A stretch of DNA of 64,000 nucleotides from Amborella trichopoda (GCF_000471905.2 NW_006497600.1:771547-835546); one strand, 5' to 3'. Positions 21,578 through 34,259 are shown, numbered from the stretch's first letter. Notes: generated by a model from the letters alone, not told the origin. A program made the numbers and translations.

Positions 21578-23239
21578 AGAGGATTTTCCACCGAGGAGAA
21601 GCGATAAATAAGTAGGGCATACTTCGAAAGTCAGGTCCATACGGCTAGCATCTGGAGACGGCGACTGGGTCAGATCTAAGACTCAGTGCCCTAGTTCATT
21701 GCTCCAATGGAAAATTGGATTTATTCAAAACTTTTGCTTGACTGGTAAGGTCAATTTTTTGTTGTAAAGTATTATAGACACATGTTGAAAAATGTTCTAA
21801 ATAAAAAATGTAGAGTCAAAACTTAGAAAGTGGTTGATCTAGTTGTCTTTAACACATTTTGATGGGGTTTCTATAAGTCAGCCTACTCATACGCGGCCCC
21901 CCACTAAAATTTATTTTTGATGATTTTTCTTTCTAAATTTTTTTTGCAGATTGATCATCTAGGGCAAGATGATCATAAATATGAAAATAAAATAAACTTT
22001 TAAAATTAAAAATATATATTTTTAGTATTTTTTATACACTTATTTATGGACAATACACTTATAGATAACGTCCATACTAAAGATGGACTCATGAAACAAT
22101 TTTCCAACATATTATTGGCTTAAGATCCCCACAGGATTATTTAAGTAATCGTCGGCAGCCCAAGAAACCTAAAAAAGACCTTTCGTACGATTGACACATC
22201 CAAAACGTATCCAAATTAGGCTAATTTAATTTTGCAACTCATAATGCATCTCATAAGCTTTCAAATGAGCCACAAAAACCATCCTAATCCAATATAATGT
22301 GTTCCCACGCCACATGTTGTGCCGCTAGAGCCACAATTCCTTAATAGACCCGGTCCAAGAAGGGGGACGGGTGTCTCCAATGTAGTGTGTGTGGCCCAAG
22401 AGAAGGCCGCATGCGGCCTTGACATAGCCATGTCTAGGCTGTGCTCAGAGCAATTGCTAAAATGAGCTCTGCACACACTCCTGCATGGTCTATAAAGCCC
22501 ACATGTTATGTCAAGGGTTAAAACTAAGATAGGAAAAGGGTTGGAGTCGTGGTGGTAGCATCTCCACGCCCAGATACAACATCGTGTTATCCATTTTTAT
22601 CGTTGACATCCTTAATTAACACCTTCAAAATGTGACTCTCTAATAATAATATTAATGAAATCTTACTGTTAACATTAAAAACTAATAATAACAAGATTAT
22701 AATTGCCCTATAATAGGGGTCAAGCTGATAATAGACAAGGCTTAAACTCTAGAAAACCTTAAAATCATTAAACATATAAAAAACCCTTAAAATAAATCTT
22801 AAAAATTTCACAAAGTAAATATCTATAATTTAATAAAAATTCAAAAATAAGAGGCATTATGCATCATTGCTTAGTGTTTTTTACTCCCCTTTTTGTGATT
22901 TTACTCTTCTTCCTTTTTCCCAAATCGTTATAACTGATTAACCATTTGTTACCATATCAGACGGTCGACGGAAATTAACAAGGTGTCTACGAATATCTTA
23001 GGACTGTATTACCCAGAAATAAAATAATAATAATAATAAATAAATAAACTCACATGTATATTGGGTTTGTTCATTCAATTTGTGTTATTTTCTCTGCATA
23101 TACCGCGTGAGGGTGTCATATTTTGGATGAAGTTGGTGGATCCACCAAACAAAGTAGGAGTCCCCATTTTGCTAAGATCTTGGTAAGCTCCATCTAGAAT
23201 CTCATGACAAGATGCTTGGAGAAAAAATATGGCAGTTAA
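21578..23239. other. Intergenic, nothing recognised
   Basis: AT-rich DNA with a less AT-rich patch at about 22300-22480. The minus frame there (22261-22476) has no recognisable domain. Confidence 0.45.
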
Positions 23240-23612
23240 CGAGTCAAGCTGTTGGCTGGGCCAATTTTAGGCCGTTGTGGGCCACATGTTAAGTCTTATA
23301 GGCCGAACCAGGGCTGATGCCTGCTAAGCTCCAAACATTTTATCAGGCCGGACATGGGATAGAATTGGCCCGGCCTGAAAGTATCTCTTAGTTATTACAC
23401 ATTTAAAAAAGTGTTTCCATATTTATATGAGCCCCAGCCCAGCCCTGCCTGATTTTTTTCAAGCCAGGCTTCCACTTAGGCCTTGTTGCCACGAATTTGG
23501 ATTGGGCTTAGGCTAGGCATAAACTAATTTTTCGATCCCAGGCTTACCCTACATAGTTTTGGGCTAGGCCCAGGCCAGCCAGACACCAAACTGGCCCGTT
23601 ATCAGCCCTAAG
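23240..23612. repeat. GGCCC-rich repeat with inverted ends
   Basis: Contains GGCTGGGCCAATTTTAGGCC at the left and AACTGGCCCGTTATCAGCCC at the right. Many GGCC/AGCCC words lie between. Probably an old MITE of the type seen at 14605 and 53890. No target duplication found. Confidence 0.45.
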
Positions 23613-23641
23613 AAAAACTACAATCTTGCATTACATAATGG

Positions 23642-24033
23642 ATGTGGTTTGCATAAAGTTGCAACCTTAAACAATCAAATTAAGGCACGCCTCTGAATTT
23701 TATCTTAAATGTAATTTTGGTGTAAAAAAATTTTGATATAGTTTGAGAACCTATTTTTTGTCTCTAATTATAAAATTTTAAACTCAAAAAATAATTTAAA
23801 TCACGTAGATCAATAAACAGATGAAAATCTTCAAAATAGGCTCTTCAGATAATGTGTTGCAAGATACACTATTTTTGACACTCGAAATCTTTTTTTCTTT
23901 TCATATTCATACATCTTGATGTTGAGATGATCAATTAGAGAGTTTTTCAACATTAAAACAACCCTTTATGATGGATTTTTTATATGTATCTTAATTCTAC
24001 AGTTTAATGTTGCATCCTTATAAAAACTTTTTC
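23642..24033 (-). mobile_element. ~390-bp-family MITE (M1), diverged copy, inverted
   Basis: Begins TGTGGTTTGCATAAAGTTGC, then AACCTTAAACAATCAAATTA. The interior carries the reverse-complement words CATCTTGATGTTGAGATGAT and ATAAAATTTTAAACTC, and the right end is TGTTGCATCCTTATAAAAAC. More diverged than the copies at 21175 and 24974. Confidence 0.8.
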
Positions 24034-24799
24034 CTATGCTTCTTTTTCAATTTGTGAAGAAACTTATAAACACATGAAAACAATTGGATTGTGGATGGAG
24101 TTTGGTATCCGGCATCTAGAACCTTGAAATGGTCTGGGAGAATTCTAAGCCATATTCAAATGCCCCCAATTGCGACTTTTTTTTTTTTCAAACCTCCAAG
24201 TTTCCATTTTAACCACTAAGATTATTTGAGGAGTTTGGTAATTGGTACCTGAAATTTAATTAAAAATGCCTTAATTATAAAATTTTGAAGACAAAAAACT
24301 GGAGTAGCTGGTAGTGCCTAGTAATTGGAAGATATTGTTTTTGGAATTGTAAAAAACTATGTTTGGTCTAAGTTGGAATTTTGTAAACCAGGAAGTCGAC
24401 AAATTAGGGAATTTTAACCCTACATCGAAGTTTTTGTTAATGAGATGGTGCTTTTGTTAAATGAATGAAATTTCCAAATCATAAAGGGTAGGTCTAGCAA
24501 AAGGGATATTCTGGATCACTTAGAAAAAGCTTTTTGAATGAGTTGAAAGAATGCTTGAGTATTTCAAATTTAGTCTTTTTATACGAGTTAAAATTTTGGG
24601 GGTTCATGCTCATGCACCTCTAATGAATATAAATAATAACTTGGGAAAAATAGAATAATTGATATATCCCCATGGATGTCAGAGTATTTCAACTTTATTT
24701 TATTTCCTATAAATCGGATTGAGTAAGGTGTCAACAAGCCGGGTCACATACCTGTCAATGCTAATCCCATATTGAGCTCAATTCGAGCAATATTACTCC
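24034..24799. other. Intergenic, nothing recognised
   Basis: No gene or bounded repeat identified. Confidence 0.45.
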
Positions 24800-25421
24800 A
24801 ACATGCCAAGCTAAGACCCAACTTGTTTACTGACATGGGTGGTTGTAAAAATGTCAATGAATAGATATAAAGTTTCAAAAAAAAAATTTTAGACTTCGTG
24901 ACTCACCCCAAGACATCCAATTTAACATCTAATGAGTATATATGATTGTAACCTCCATGTACAAAAGATAAAAGATGCGGTTTGTATAGAGCCTAGGCTC
25001 TAAACAATCAAATTAAAGCCTACCTTCAAATAGTGTCTAGAAATGTGGTTTCAATACCGGAAATCTTTGTGATAGCCTTAAAATATTTTTTCATCTTTAT
25101 TTATAAGGTTTAAAGCTTCAAAAATAGTGTAGATCGACATATCTATGAAAAGTTGAAAATCTTGAAAATTGACAGTCCAAATATGCATTACAAAATACAC
25201 TATTTCTAAAACTTAAAATCTATTTTTTTTTCTCATGCCCATGCATCCTGATGTCAAGATGATTAATTTGAGGATATTTAGGAATCAAAACGACCTTTTC
25301 TAGTGAAATTTTTGAAGTAGGCTCTAATTTGATTGTTTAGAGCCTCGGCTATGTATAATTTTTTTTCAAAAATAAATGGTCGCTTTGTAGACAATCCCTA
25401 TATAATATTATTTATACATTT
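24800..25421 (-). repeat. M3-family repeat, split by an M1 MITE
   Basis: Left of the M1 insertion the sequence reads GGGTGGTTGTAAAAATGTCA and later CCTCCATGTACAAAAGATAA. Right of it the sequence resumes ATAAATGGTCGCTTTGTAGA and ends CAATCCCT. Joined, this is the inverse of the repeat end at 20932, so the M1 element at 24974-25366 was inserted into it. Confidence 0.55.
24974..25366 (-). mobile_element. ~390-bp-family MITE (M1), inverted copy nested in an M3 repeat
   Basis: Left end GATGCGGTTTGTATAGAGCC, then AGGCTCTAAACAATCAAATT. The right end is TTTGATTGTTTAGAGCCTCG then GCTATGTATAATT. Internal words match 54559-54948 in the same orientation. Borders are a few bases uncertain. Confidence 0.87.
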
Positions 25422-26183
25422 CCTTTCTGAAAAAAATGTAGAATACGACTATTTATATATGGTACATCTAGGTCACAATTAATCTTGACCTCCTATTAAA
25501 TTTGGTATATTCTTATTTTCACCTCATTTCCTATTAAATTTATGCTATTTTTCTTTTCCGCTTGGTTATCTTATGAGCTTGTGATCGGCTTGTTTGCAGC
25601 TTGACTCAACTTGCTTGCTTATGAGCTTATTTATAAAGGAGTCAGGGCAAGCCAACTAAAGTTACCTTCATACCAAAAATGTTGAAGCCAAGTGGTTCAA
25701 AATTCAAACTCGATCTAGAATTGAAATATATTTGAAATTCGAGTCACAATTTCTATTGATTAAACATATCGTCGGAACTGGTTACACTGAGGGTATACCC
25801 TTGATAGGGGAGAATGGAGAACCATGGTTCATGTAGCCGATTCCAAACAATTAGAAAAAAACTCCGATGATGACGATGAAACAAAATGTCGAAATACCCA
25901 AAATGAAGCATCAAGCTCAAGCCAATCTAACACCCATGCAAGCCAAGCATGAAGATGTCCAAGATCTGCTTAGCCATCTTATTGACTTCCCTAGATGTTT
26001 GCCCTTGCATATACATGGAGCATGATCTATGGAAGGGAAGGGGATTAATCTTTCCTTAAAATTATATACTCTCTCTCTCCTCATGATGCACACAATTTAT
26101 AAGGGACGTGACTGCTTAACCTGCTATCATCGTAGCGTGTTGTTCATGCACGTCAATATCTCGGCTTCAAAGCCGGCTTGATT
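25422..26183. other. Intergenic, repeat relics
   Basis: 25430-25520 carries another weak M3-like stretch (GGTACATCTAGGTCACAATT). The remainder shows no gene. Confidence 0.4.
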
Positions 26184-26650
26184 ACCATTTATCTTTTATA
26201 TATGGAAGTCACAAGTTATTGCCGTTTAAATTTAAACATGGGTGGTTGTAAGATTGTTATTGAATAAACATAAAGTTCAAAAAAAATATTTCTCGGACTT
26301 CGTCATTCACCCCAAGCTATCGAATTTGACATCTTTTTTTATTTATTTATTTTTTTGAAAAAAGTGAGCTTCATTAATATAATGAAAGTTGCAAGATGAA
26401 TAAAACAAAAGAAAGAGAGACAGTAAAGGAAGACGATGAGAAAGAAATGGGAGAGAAGAAAAAAGAGGGAGACCCTAGGTCTTGGTCAAGAGGTGGCCTC
26501 ATTTGATAAGGAATCTACCTCAAAATTAAAACCACGAACAACATGAGAAAAAGTGAACCTCAAACAAAATAGGCGATAGAAGAATTTCATCCATAAGGCC
26601 GCTCATCCTCCAATTTGACATTTAATGAGTAGAATGATTGTAAATGGTCT
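26184..26650 (+). repeat. M3-family repeat, split by a LINE tail
   Basis: The series ACCATTTATCTTTTATATAT, GGGTGGTTGTAAGATTGTTA and CACCCCAAGCTATCGAATTT also occurs at 24840-24945. It is interrupted at 26333 by a poly(T)-led insertion and resumes at about 26612 with AATTTGACATTTAATGAGTA. Confidence 0.55.
26333..26611 (-). mobile_element. LINE 3'-end fragment (minus strand), 5'-truncated, with 10-bp TSD
   Basis: Flanked by AATTTGACAT on both sides (26323-26332 and 26612-26621). The T-rich end at the left is the poly(A)-like tail of a minus-strand retroposon. Reading the minus strand, the start encodes FEVDSLSNEATS and then a stop, which fits the ...AD.LA..G.. end of the RNase H domain of plant LINEs. 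It is followed by a short 3' UTR ending TATTAATGAAGCTCAC. Confidence 0.72.
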
Positions 26651-27026
26651 AGACTTTAAGTTGTACAACTTCCTTGAGAAGTCCTCGTACTAACATTCTT
26701 TAATATTGGATTGTGATTATCGACCTCTTCTTTTACGAGTCCTCGTATTATACTCCCAATTTTATTTCACTAGGAATGTTGATGCTTCCAAACTAGTTTT
26801 CTTAATTTAGTCCAAAAAGTAATCACAAATCCAAATTTACAACGAATATTGTCGTCGTTGTTTTGAAGGAGAAAATTTATTTGACTTCTTTTCTAATTTC
26901 CATAGCATATATTTCTCACGTAGCCAAATTTTGACACCCTAAGAAGCTCTATTGTCGTTTTTGCCCTGGACATCCAAATCCAAGTCGGTGATGAGTAGAT
27001 GGAAGCATGAATTAATGATGCATTGC

Positions 27027-27285
27027 ATAATAGAAAATTGTTTCATGCGAGGCAGGACCGCATTTGCGGTCTAGAAAGTGTAAAGCATCTATCTTAAAGA
27101 GGGATCCAAGTAGGTGCTCCATCTAAAAACAATGGACATTAATGGTCCAAATATTTTCTTACTAGAATTATTATTTCTAATTTTTAATTTTTTTAATATT
27201 AAAAATTAAGTCTTAAAATCCATCTCAAGAATAGATTTATTAAAAAGCCCGCATTTCTACATGTACGGGCTTGGCTCAATAGTAA
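27027..27285 (+). repeat. M4-family repeat (GCGAGGC/ACATGTACGGGCTTGG ends)
   Basis: Contains GAAAATTGTTTCATGCGAGG, CATCTATCTTAAAGAGGGAT and TAAGTCTTAAAATCCATCTC, then an end GCATTTCTACATGTACGGGC that is the inverse of the opening. Related copies lie at 29020-29290 (plus) and 53221-53520 (minus). Probably a MITE; no target duplication found. Confidence 0.5.
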
Positions 27286-27511
27286 CCGGGTCCCTACATT
27301 ATTAGATGTAATGCATTATTAATCACATGTTGTAAACAATATTTAAGCTTGGAAAATATTATGCGATTAATTATTTAACAGTTGACCCCTATAGTTTGAT
27401 TCTGAGTTGGAAAAGTTGTAAATGTAAAAAATATTAAATAGTGAATCTCTCATGGTTAATTTGATAAATTTCTAATATATTAAAATGAAAGAAAGACTAA
27501 TATAATTTTGT

Positions 27512-28700
27512 TGGGGATTTTTTCTTTGTTCTTATTTTCACCGATTTTATTTATTTTTTTCTTTCTTTTGGCAAAGATCACTTACAAGTAGTCGTATTAC
27601 AATAAATCTTGCTTCAAAAAAAATAAAACTAACAAATCCAATATCTTAAAAACCTTGATGCCATTAAACCAATTTTCTTTAAATAAAGAAAATATTCACA
27701 ATTCTTATGCTTGGGAATATAAATACAATATAATTAAATATGACAAGAAAAAAAAAAAAAAGTACCAAAGATTATCTCAACCGGGCTTATTATACCCCAG
27801 ACTGAGTCACCACCAATGACGCAGGATCAATGACCAACCTTCAATCTCAACAGGGAAAACAAGTTTAGGCCAAGCCATACCTATAGAACATGAACCCCTT
27901 TGATCCCAAACTCAAACCCTAAGTGCATTCTTTTATCAACCTAGTTTGAGAGAGATGGATTCTCTTTTTGCTATACCCTTAGCCATAAATCCATAGTTAA
28001 CCAAAACCCTTAGCACCTTTTTATAATGTGAGCGAGATAGAACAAAGATGAGAGAGTGGGGCATGCCGCCTTTGGGCTTTCATGAGAGAGAGAAACTTTC
28101 TTAGGAGAGAGATAGAAAGATAAGGTGTAGAGATTTTGGGTAGAAACAATCTTTTTTTTATAGGCTTTATACAATATTAAAGTTTCTTAGGGTTTTTCTT
28201 GACTTGCCTTTTTTTATGAGATTGAATATGAACCATTGATCTTGAGTGACTTGTGGAGTGAGAGGTTTGAGTCATCCATTCCATAGATGTGTCATCAATA
28301 TTATAGAAGGTGCTAGAACCTTTATCCATTTTTCTAAATCATTTTCTCATCAATAGAAATTAAATAAAATAATTCCAAATATAATATTGAGCATACCACG
28401 ATAATGCATAAGGCTTCTCATGCTTTCCAAAAATTCATTCAAAGCTTCTTCATGCCAATACATTTTCAAAACACATAGCAACTTGGCCTACAAACCAAAA
28501 TCACTTATCACAAAATAGAAGGCTTCTAAATGGAAGGGGTGTGCCACCCATGAGAGGATCTCATGGGCCCCACCATCTAGGCCATGGTGGGCCATGTGCA
28601 CAATGGGTCCCCTTATAATTTAAATATTTTTAAAACTCAATAAAATAATTTTATAATTTATTTGAATATTTAAAAAGCTTCAATTATCTTAAACAATCAT
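27512..28700 (-). mobile_element. Long-LTR family, fragment B (minus)
   Basis: The left edge TGTTGGGGATTTTTTC is the inverse of an LTR end (...CCCCAACA). Reverse-complemented, it shares with 30253-32175 the words GAGATTGAAG, GGGGTATAATAAGCCCGGTT, the region rich in GAGAGAGA, and GGCCCACCATGG. Its left part covers the LTR 3' half; the 5' half was not recognised. No internal coding region is attached. Confidence 0.55.
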
Positions 28701-29019
28701 TCAAAGGCTCAAAATATCCTAATGCAAGATTTACATTTTTAAGGTACATTTTATAAAAGTACCTCATCAAAAAATATGTTCAAAAGTTCCCAAATTACCC
28801 CTATTTAATTTGGAAACCCTATATAATAGGGGCATTTTGATAATTTTGCCCACTTAAGTAGCTCCAACCCAATTGTAAAGGCACCCATGGTCCATGGATG
28901 TTCAAGGTTGGAAACACAAGGATCCCAAATGACCAAAATACCCATAGCAGTTCAATGTAAGAAATATGGAACTGTGGAGCTTGGCGATTATATGTTCTTG
29001 ATCGAACAGTTGGGATATT
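28701..29019. other. Intergenic, nothing firmly recognised
   Basis: Possibly a further part of the LTR fragment to its left; overlapping short frames on both strands have no domain. Confidence 0.35.
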
Positions 29020-29290
29020 TTTGTAATGGAAAATTGTTTCATCCTCGGCATCTCGCATTTCTACATTTGCTCCTCTGATTTATAAAGCGTCTATCTTAAA
29101 GATGGATGCAAATGAGTACACTAAGGATCCAAATGTTTTCTTCATAAAATTGTTATTTTTATTTTTTAAATTTTTTTGGATATTCATGATCTCCATGCTA
29201 GAGATTACACGTGCTTAAAAATTGGGTCAGAAAATCCATCTTAAAAATATATTTTTAAGAGTGGACTCATTTCTATATGGACTCATAGAA
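29020..29290 (+). repeat. M4-family repeat, second copy
   Basis: Shares GGAAAATTGTTTCATCCTCG, GCGTCTATCTTAAAGATGGA and CAGAAAATCCATCTTAAAAA with 27027-27285, in the same order. Confidence 0.5.
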
Positions 29291-29693
29291 ACCATGTCCT
29301 TTTGTATCTTGAACTACATCACCAAAATGCTTCTGATTTTAAGGGTTCCCGACACTGAACACTTTAACCAGGATAATTTTGAAACTTTCAACAAATTTTT
29401 GCAAGGAGTTTATGAAATGAAACTTTAAATTTAAATAATGCAATGATAAATGGATCTTTTGAGCCCAGATAGTTTGACATTACTAAAATTGATGTCGAAA
29501 TCACTAATCCTGCTGACATATTTGAACCCAACTTTATTGCATGTTTCAACGAATGTACCCAACGACGACAAAATAGTCATTGAAAATTCGGAAGTTAGAT
29601 AGGAGTAATAACGATCCAACTCAGAATCAACCAAGCAATTTGAGGTTAAAGGATTCGGGTGATTTATCAAAATCACCCATTTTTGACACTATA
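29291..29693. other. Intergenic, nothing recognised
   Basis: The frames here (29222-29428 plus, 29431-29676 minus) carry no recognisable motif. Confidence 0.4.
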
Positions 29694-29701
29694 TTATTGG
29701 G

Positions 29702-30201
29702 CACTGTTCGATTATTCCGGCCAGCCAGCCAGCCTGAGTAACTGGGACTTGCCCGTTTGGCGCGCCCGAGTATCCTCAAGTTGGATACCCAACTTGGGAT
29801 CTTAAAAAAAATATTTTAAGAAAGTTATAAATAATTTTAAAAATAAAAAATTTATTTATAATATATTTTTATATTTTTTATTATTTTGGTAAAGATTGGA
29901 ATGTATTTTGGCAATAAATATTGATTTTTATATTTTCTTTTCTTTTTATATTATTTTTAAAATACACTGTCACAAGTTGGTTCTTTCAAAATCAATTTTT
30001 TTACTATTTTTTAAACCTTGTTTAGACATGTTTTGCTCAATTTTACTCTAGACATGTTGTTTTTTTTTATTTAGATTTTGTTATTTTATTTTATTGTTTA
30101 ATTCGTTTTTGCCTTGGCTAGAACTTAGCCAATTTACTAGGACCGAGTACTTGGCTCAAACATGGGCCGAACACCCGCCCCAGTCGCTCTTTCCAACAAT
30201 G
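29702..30201. mobile_element. hAT MITE (H1 family), 500 bp, perfect 8-bp TSD
   Basis: TTATTGGG occurs at 29694-29701 and 30202-30209. The left end is CACTGTTCGATTATTCCGG and the reverse-complemented right end is CATTGTTGGAAAGAGCG. The interior (GGATCTTAAAAAAAATATTT, then AAAGATTGGAATGTATTTTG) matches the inverse of the element at 55318-55738, and the ends carry GAGTA/ACTTGG words shared with the whole family. No coding capacity. Confidence 0.9.
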
Positions 30202-30252
30202 TTATTGGGCACCCGAGTTCCACTTTTTTTACTGATTTCTCTCTCACTTTAA

Positions 30253-32175
30253 TGTTGGGTTTTTGTGGCTTTTAAAGGTCTTATGAGTGCGTATTGAAAT
30301 ACTTTCATCGTAGTAAAACATAAACTCAGTGGGAGTGTGGTCACTCGAGGGTCATACTAAGCAAGAATTAACCGATGAGGGTTTTGGGTTAGCCCTTGAT
30401 GAGGTCGGAGCTTATGCCTAGATGAGAGAGTCGAGGGACTGTGTGACCCTTGTGTGTGATGGTAGGCCGATTGAGACGGGGGCCAAAACTTCATCCATAT
30501 TTCATCACACGGCATGCATATCGATAGATCGTTCGGAAAAACCAGATATCAACCTTTGGGTGAAGCGTATGCATGTGCGAGAGATACCCTCATACACCAT
30601 AGAATTGTGGTTGCATCAGGTTGTTGTGACCTTGACTCGTCTCTAGGGGACGACCTGTAATCCACAGGCTGGGATTGCGATGCTTTGATTCATCGACCTG
30701 ACTTTGGTGACCCGGTAATGAGCCCTTGCTTGGACTGTGGGTCATGGGAAACACTGGGTCGGTTAGATAAAGCTAGTGTGGTCTGTAGTCCACAGTTGAA
30801 GTTGGAGTACCCCATTATTACAGATTGGATTCCTAAAACCATATGGTTCTTTTTTCCATCATATTAATTTAATTGTGTTCATTTTATTATTGAAATAATT
30901 TTAGTTTTATTATTTGAATTTTTATGAATCTCTCAATATTTTATTTGTGATTTTTGGACTTATAAAAATACAGTTATTGTTCTTACAAAATTCAAATATA
31001 TATTTTAAATTGTTTTATTCAATTTTAAAATAATAAATCATTATAAAATTCCATAAGGGCCCAAAGTGCACATGGGCCCACCATGTCGCATGTGGGTGGA
31101 GGCCTACATGTGCCACAAAAGGTGGCACCCCCTACCCTCTTTGGATTCTCTTGTTTGCTTTATGTTCAAGTTTTAAGATAAGGTAAGTTTGATTTGTGGC
31201 ATGTGGTCAAATCTTGGAAGGGAAATATTGACCATGACTTTATTTGTTTTATAACAAGTTTATTTTAAAGAGATGGTCAATTTGAATAAATATTAAATAT
31301 TGATCTTATCTTATTTATATTAGGTAATATTTATTTACTTGATAATATTTGACATATCCTTATGGAATATGTGACATGGATCATGCAATTTATGGAATGT
31401 ATGATATTTATGTTATTTAAATATATTGATGGGAAAATGGTTTAAAGAAAGGGGGATAATGGTTCAAGCACCTTCTATAATGTTGATGGCCTATTTATGG
31501 AATGGATGACTTAGATCTCTCACCCTACAAGTCACATTGATCAACGGTCTAGATTCATTCTCATGAAAGAGGCAAACTATGAGAAAACCTTAGGAAACCC
31601 TAAACCTAAATATACACTATAAATAGGGGTGCTCCTCCCTAATCTCTACATTCACAACCTCTCTTCTCTCTCTCTCACCTCTCTCTCTCTCTCTCTACTA
31701 GAGGGGCACGCCCCACTCTCTCTCCTCCATCTTTCTCTCTCTAATTTTCTCTCTCCTTTTTAAGTGGTACTCTCTCTCCTCTCTAGACTTAAGTTAATTT
31801 TGGGGGTTAGAGTTTTAGTAGAGATTTTAAGGGGTGGTTTCCTAGTTTGGCCGAAATCAGTTATCCCGGTTCGAGATTGAAGCTAGACCACAGATCTCGT
31901 GCCATTGGATGTGGTGACTCGATGTGGGGTGTAAATAGCCCGATTGAGGTAATCTTCGGCATCTTTTCTTTTATTTGTCTATTCTTTTATTTTATATTCT
32001 TAAGCACAGTATTAGGTTGTATGAATGACATCAAGTAGTTGAGATTTATTTGATGTGTTATTTATTTTTGGAATTTCTATTATTTGTAATAAGACCATCT
32101 GTGAGTGATCTTGTTACAAAAATTACAAGGGGTGATTATTACTAAAAAAAAAAAAAAAATTGTGTTTCCCCAACA
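30253..32175 (+). mobile_element. Long-LTR family, copy A: probable solo or partial LTR, ~1.9 kb
   Basis: Begins TGTTGGGTTTTTGTGG and ends GTTTCCCCAACA, so the termini are inverted TGTTGGG/CCCAACA as in LTRs. Inside are a TATA-like box TATAAATA (31618-31625) and a long CT-rich tract downstream (31660-31775), as expected for promoter and early transcribed region. Sequence in the same order occurs inverted at 50880-52484 and, for the 3' half, at 27512-28700. I see no primer site after 32175, no coding region and no flanking duplication. Confidence 0.6.
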
Positions 32176-32726
32176 AAAGATCACATAGGTCTTTCTTTCA
32201 TTTAAAACCTTAATTTTTGACTCACTAGACTCACACCCTGAGTCATACTAAAACCTCATTCCTCACCAAAACCTTATTTCTAGATCTCACCACACTGCAC
32301 CTCCAAGTGAATAGAGGAAGAAGATGAAAGTCAGGCACAAGGAACAACGGTGTACAAAAGAGAGTCATATGTTAATCCTTCCCGTGTGTGTTTGTGGAGG
32401 AGGGGGCTTGAGGGTGGTGGCCCCCTCTTCCACAAAATATGAGGGCCGCACCTTTTGTACTTTAAGATGGAAGGGGCGGCTTTCTAAAATCAACATCAAA
32501 AGATGTTGAGTGTCGAATGCTTCCCTTCCCAAAATCGGCTTCCATGCAACCAGTATGGAAGCCGATTCGGTGAAACTTAAGTCTCCTACTACTCAAAAGT
32601 TCCATCAAAACATACCCTCATAGAACTATACTACTCTTAAAAGTTTACAGCTTGGAAAAGCTTTCAAGGAGGCTTTGAAAGTCATGTGCATTGGCCATGG
32701 GAACTAGGGTTTAGAAAAGTTGTTAG
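32176..32726. other. Intergenic, nothing recognised
   Basis: The frame 32324-32509 has no recognisable motif. No repeat boundary found. Confidence 0.4.
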
Positions 32727-32900
32727 CAAGGTTTCAAAAAATGGATCGGTGACTTGAATCGGTCACACCCATACCCGCACCGGATAGGAGAATCGGTGGA
32801 TCGGATCGGAGAATCAACGGATCGGTTCGAAGAATTGGTTGAATCGGAAATTTTTATCTCAATTTATTTTCAAAAAATCACTATAAATATCTAAAAATAG
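32727..32900. repeat. Left end of a relative of the hAT transposase element (H2)
   Basis: CAAGGTTTCAAAAAATGGAT then CGGTGACTTGAATCGGTCAC closely parallels the left end of the hAT element at 41829 (CAATGGTTTAAAAAGTTGAT then CAGTGACCCGGATCGGGCAC). Both continue into GGATCGG/GAATCGG repeats. I could not find the matching right end; it may lie before about 34260. Confidence 0.5.
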
Positions 32901-34036
32901 TGTTCTTTTAGTTTCTAAAACAAATTAAGAGTGATGCATTATGTACTTTCATTACTTTGTATAAATAAGTGAATAATGAGACATTGTTTTCCTATCTGGA
33001 TGTCTATATAATTATTAATTATAATATAGTGTCATAATATTTCATCAAAATAGTTTAAAAATATTAGAAAACACTTCCATATTATAAAATTAAAAATAGT
33101 AATTTCTTATATAAAATAAAATTAGTATCACATCAAACATTTATTTATTCTCTTTACTGGTCCAAAATTATCACAACCTAACTAGCTACAATATTGTACA
33201 TTGAAATTAGAACTATTGGTTCATATTTTATTATTTTGTAATCATTTTACTATACAAATTAGAATAAATGAAATTTGTCTTATAATATCATCTAATTTAA
33301 AAATTTTATTTATAACTATAACAAAAAATAATACATCATATAATTTGAAATTTAAATAAATTAATAAATAAATTACAAGATTTGGTTATCATTGCAATTA
33401 GTATAATTATTAATTACAATATTATAGTAAGCGCTATTCAAAAAATAAGGATATGACCCTCACAAATAAATAAATCTAATATGTAATAATCAGTATGGAT
33501 AGAAATATAGAATTTATAAACATAAATTTACAATCATATTTTAATAAAATTAAATAAATTCATACTTGCAATGTGGGATAATTGATCAAGCAACTTGAAA
33601 ATGAGCTTTAAAGTAGTATGAGCCAATATTATTTTTCTTTCTTAAAATATTATGTAAATTAGTATTTTTTTAATGCCCAATAAATTGGTATTACCTTCAG
33701 CCGTTTTGCTTAGAACTTGTTTCAACAGGTAACAATAATGTTTTCTTTGTATATTACTTCATTATAGATCTTAAATAGAAAGGACGTGGCTTCTCTAAAT
33801 GCCTAATAAGTGCAAAGAAGATCTTAAATAGAAACGATGTCCCTTTTTTTTTTATAGGTGCGTTAAATACCTCAAGTGTAAGAGAAGGACCATGAGAATT
33901 GTCCAACATTGAAGATATGACTACATTGAAGAGATGTGGGAGTGAAATGACATACAAAAGGAATTGAACCAAACATAATTGATATCGTGTGTTGGGTGCA
34001 AAATAGTACATACGGTCGTTATGTGATGTCAGCTTG
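32901..34036. other. AT-rich, possible interior of a non-autonomous H2 element
   Basis: Very AT-rich, no transposase motif, no gene. The frame 33754-34011 (minus) has no recognisable domain. Confidence 0.35.
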
Positions 34037-34200
34037 ATGATTCAAGGCCGAGAATAAGCCATTTGGCCGGATCCTGTTAGATCCTTGAATCGTCCATTTG
34101 ACGACTCAAGGCCGAGAATCGGCCATTTGGCCGGATCCTGTTAGATCCTTGAATCGTCCATTGGCCGGATCCTGTTAGATCGGGTCACCCGAGTTGTAAC
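34037..34200. repeat. 64 bp tandem repeat with GGCCGGATCCTGTTAGATC
   Basis: The unit TCAAGGCCGAGAAT...GGCCGGATCCTGTTAGATCC recurs with a 64-bp period (marks at 34042 and 34106). A third, shortened copy of its second half ends near 34180. Confidence 0.85.
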
Positions 34201-34259
34201 TAAGTACCTCCTGGGGAGTATGATACTTTGGTTTGCAATGTCGAGCAATGGCATATGTT

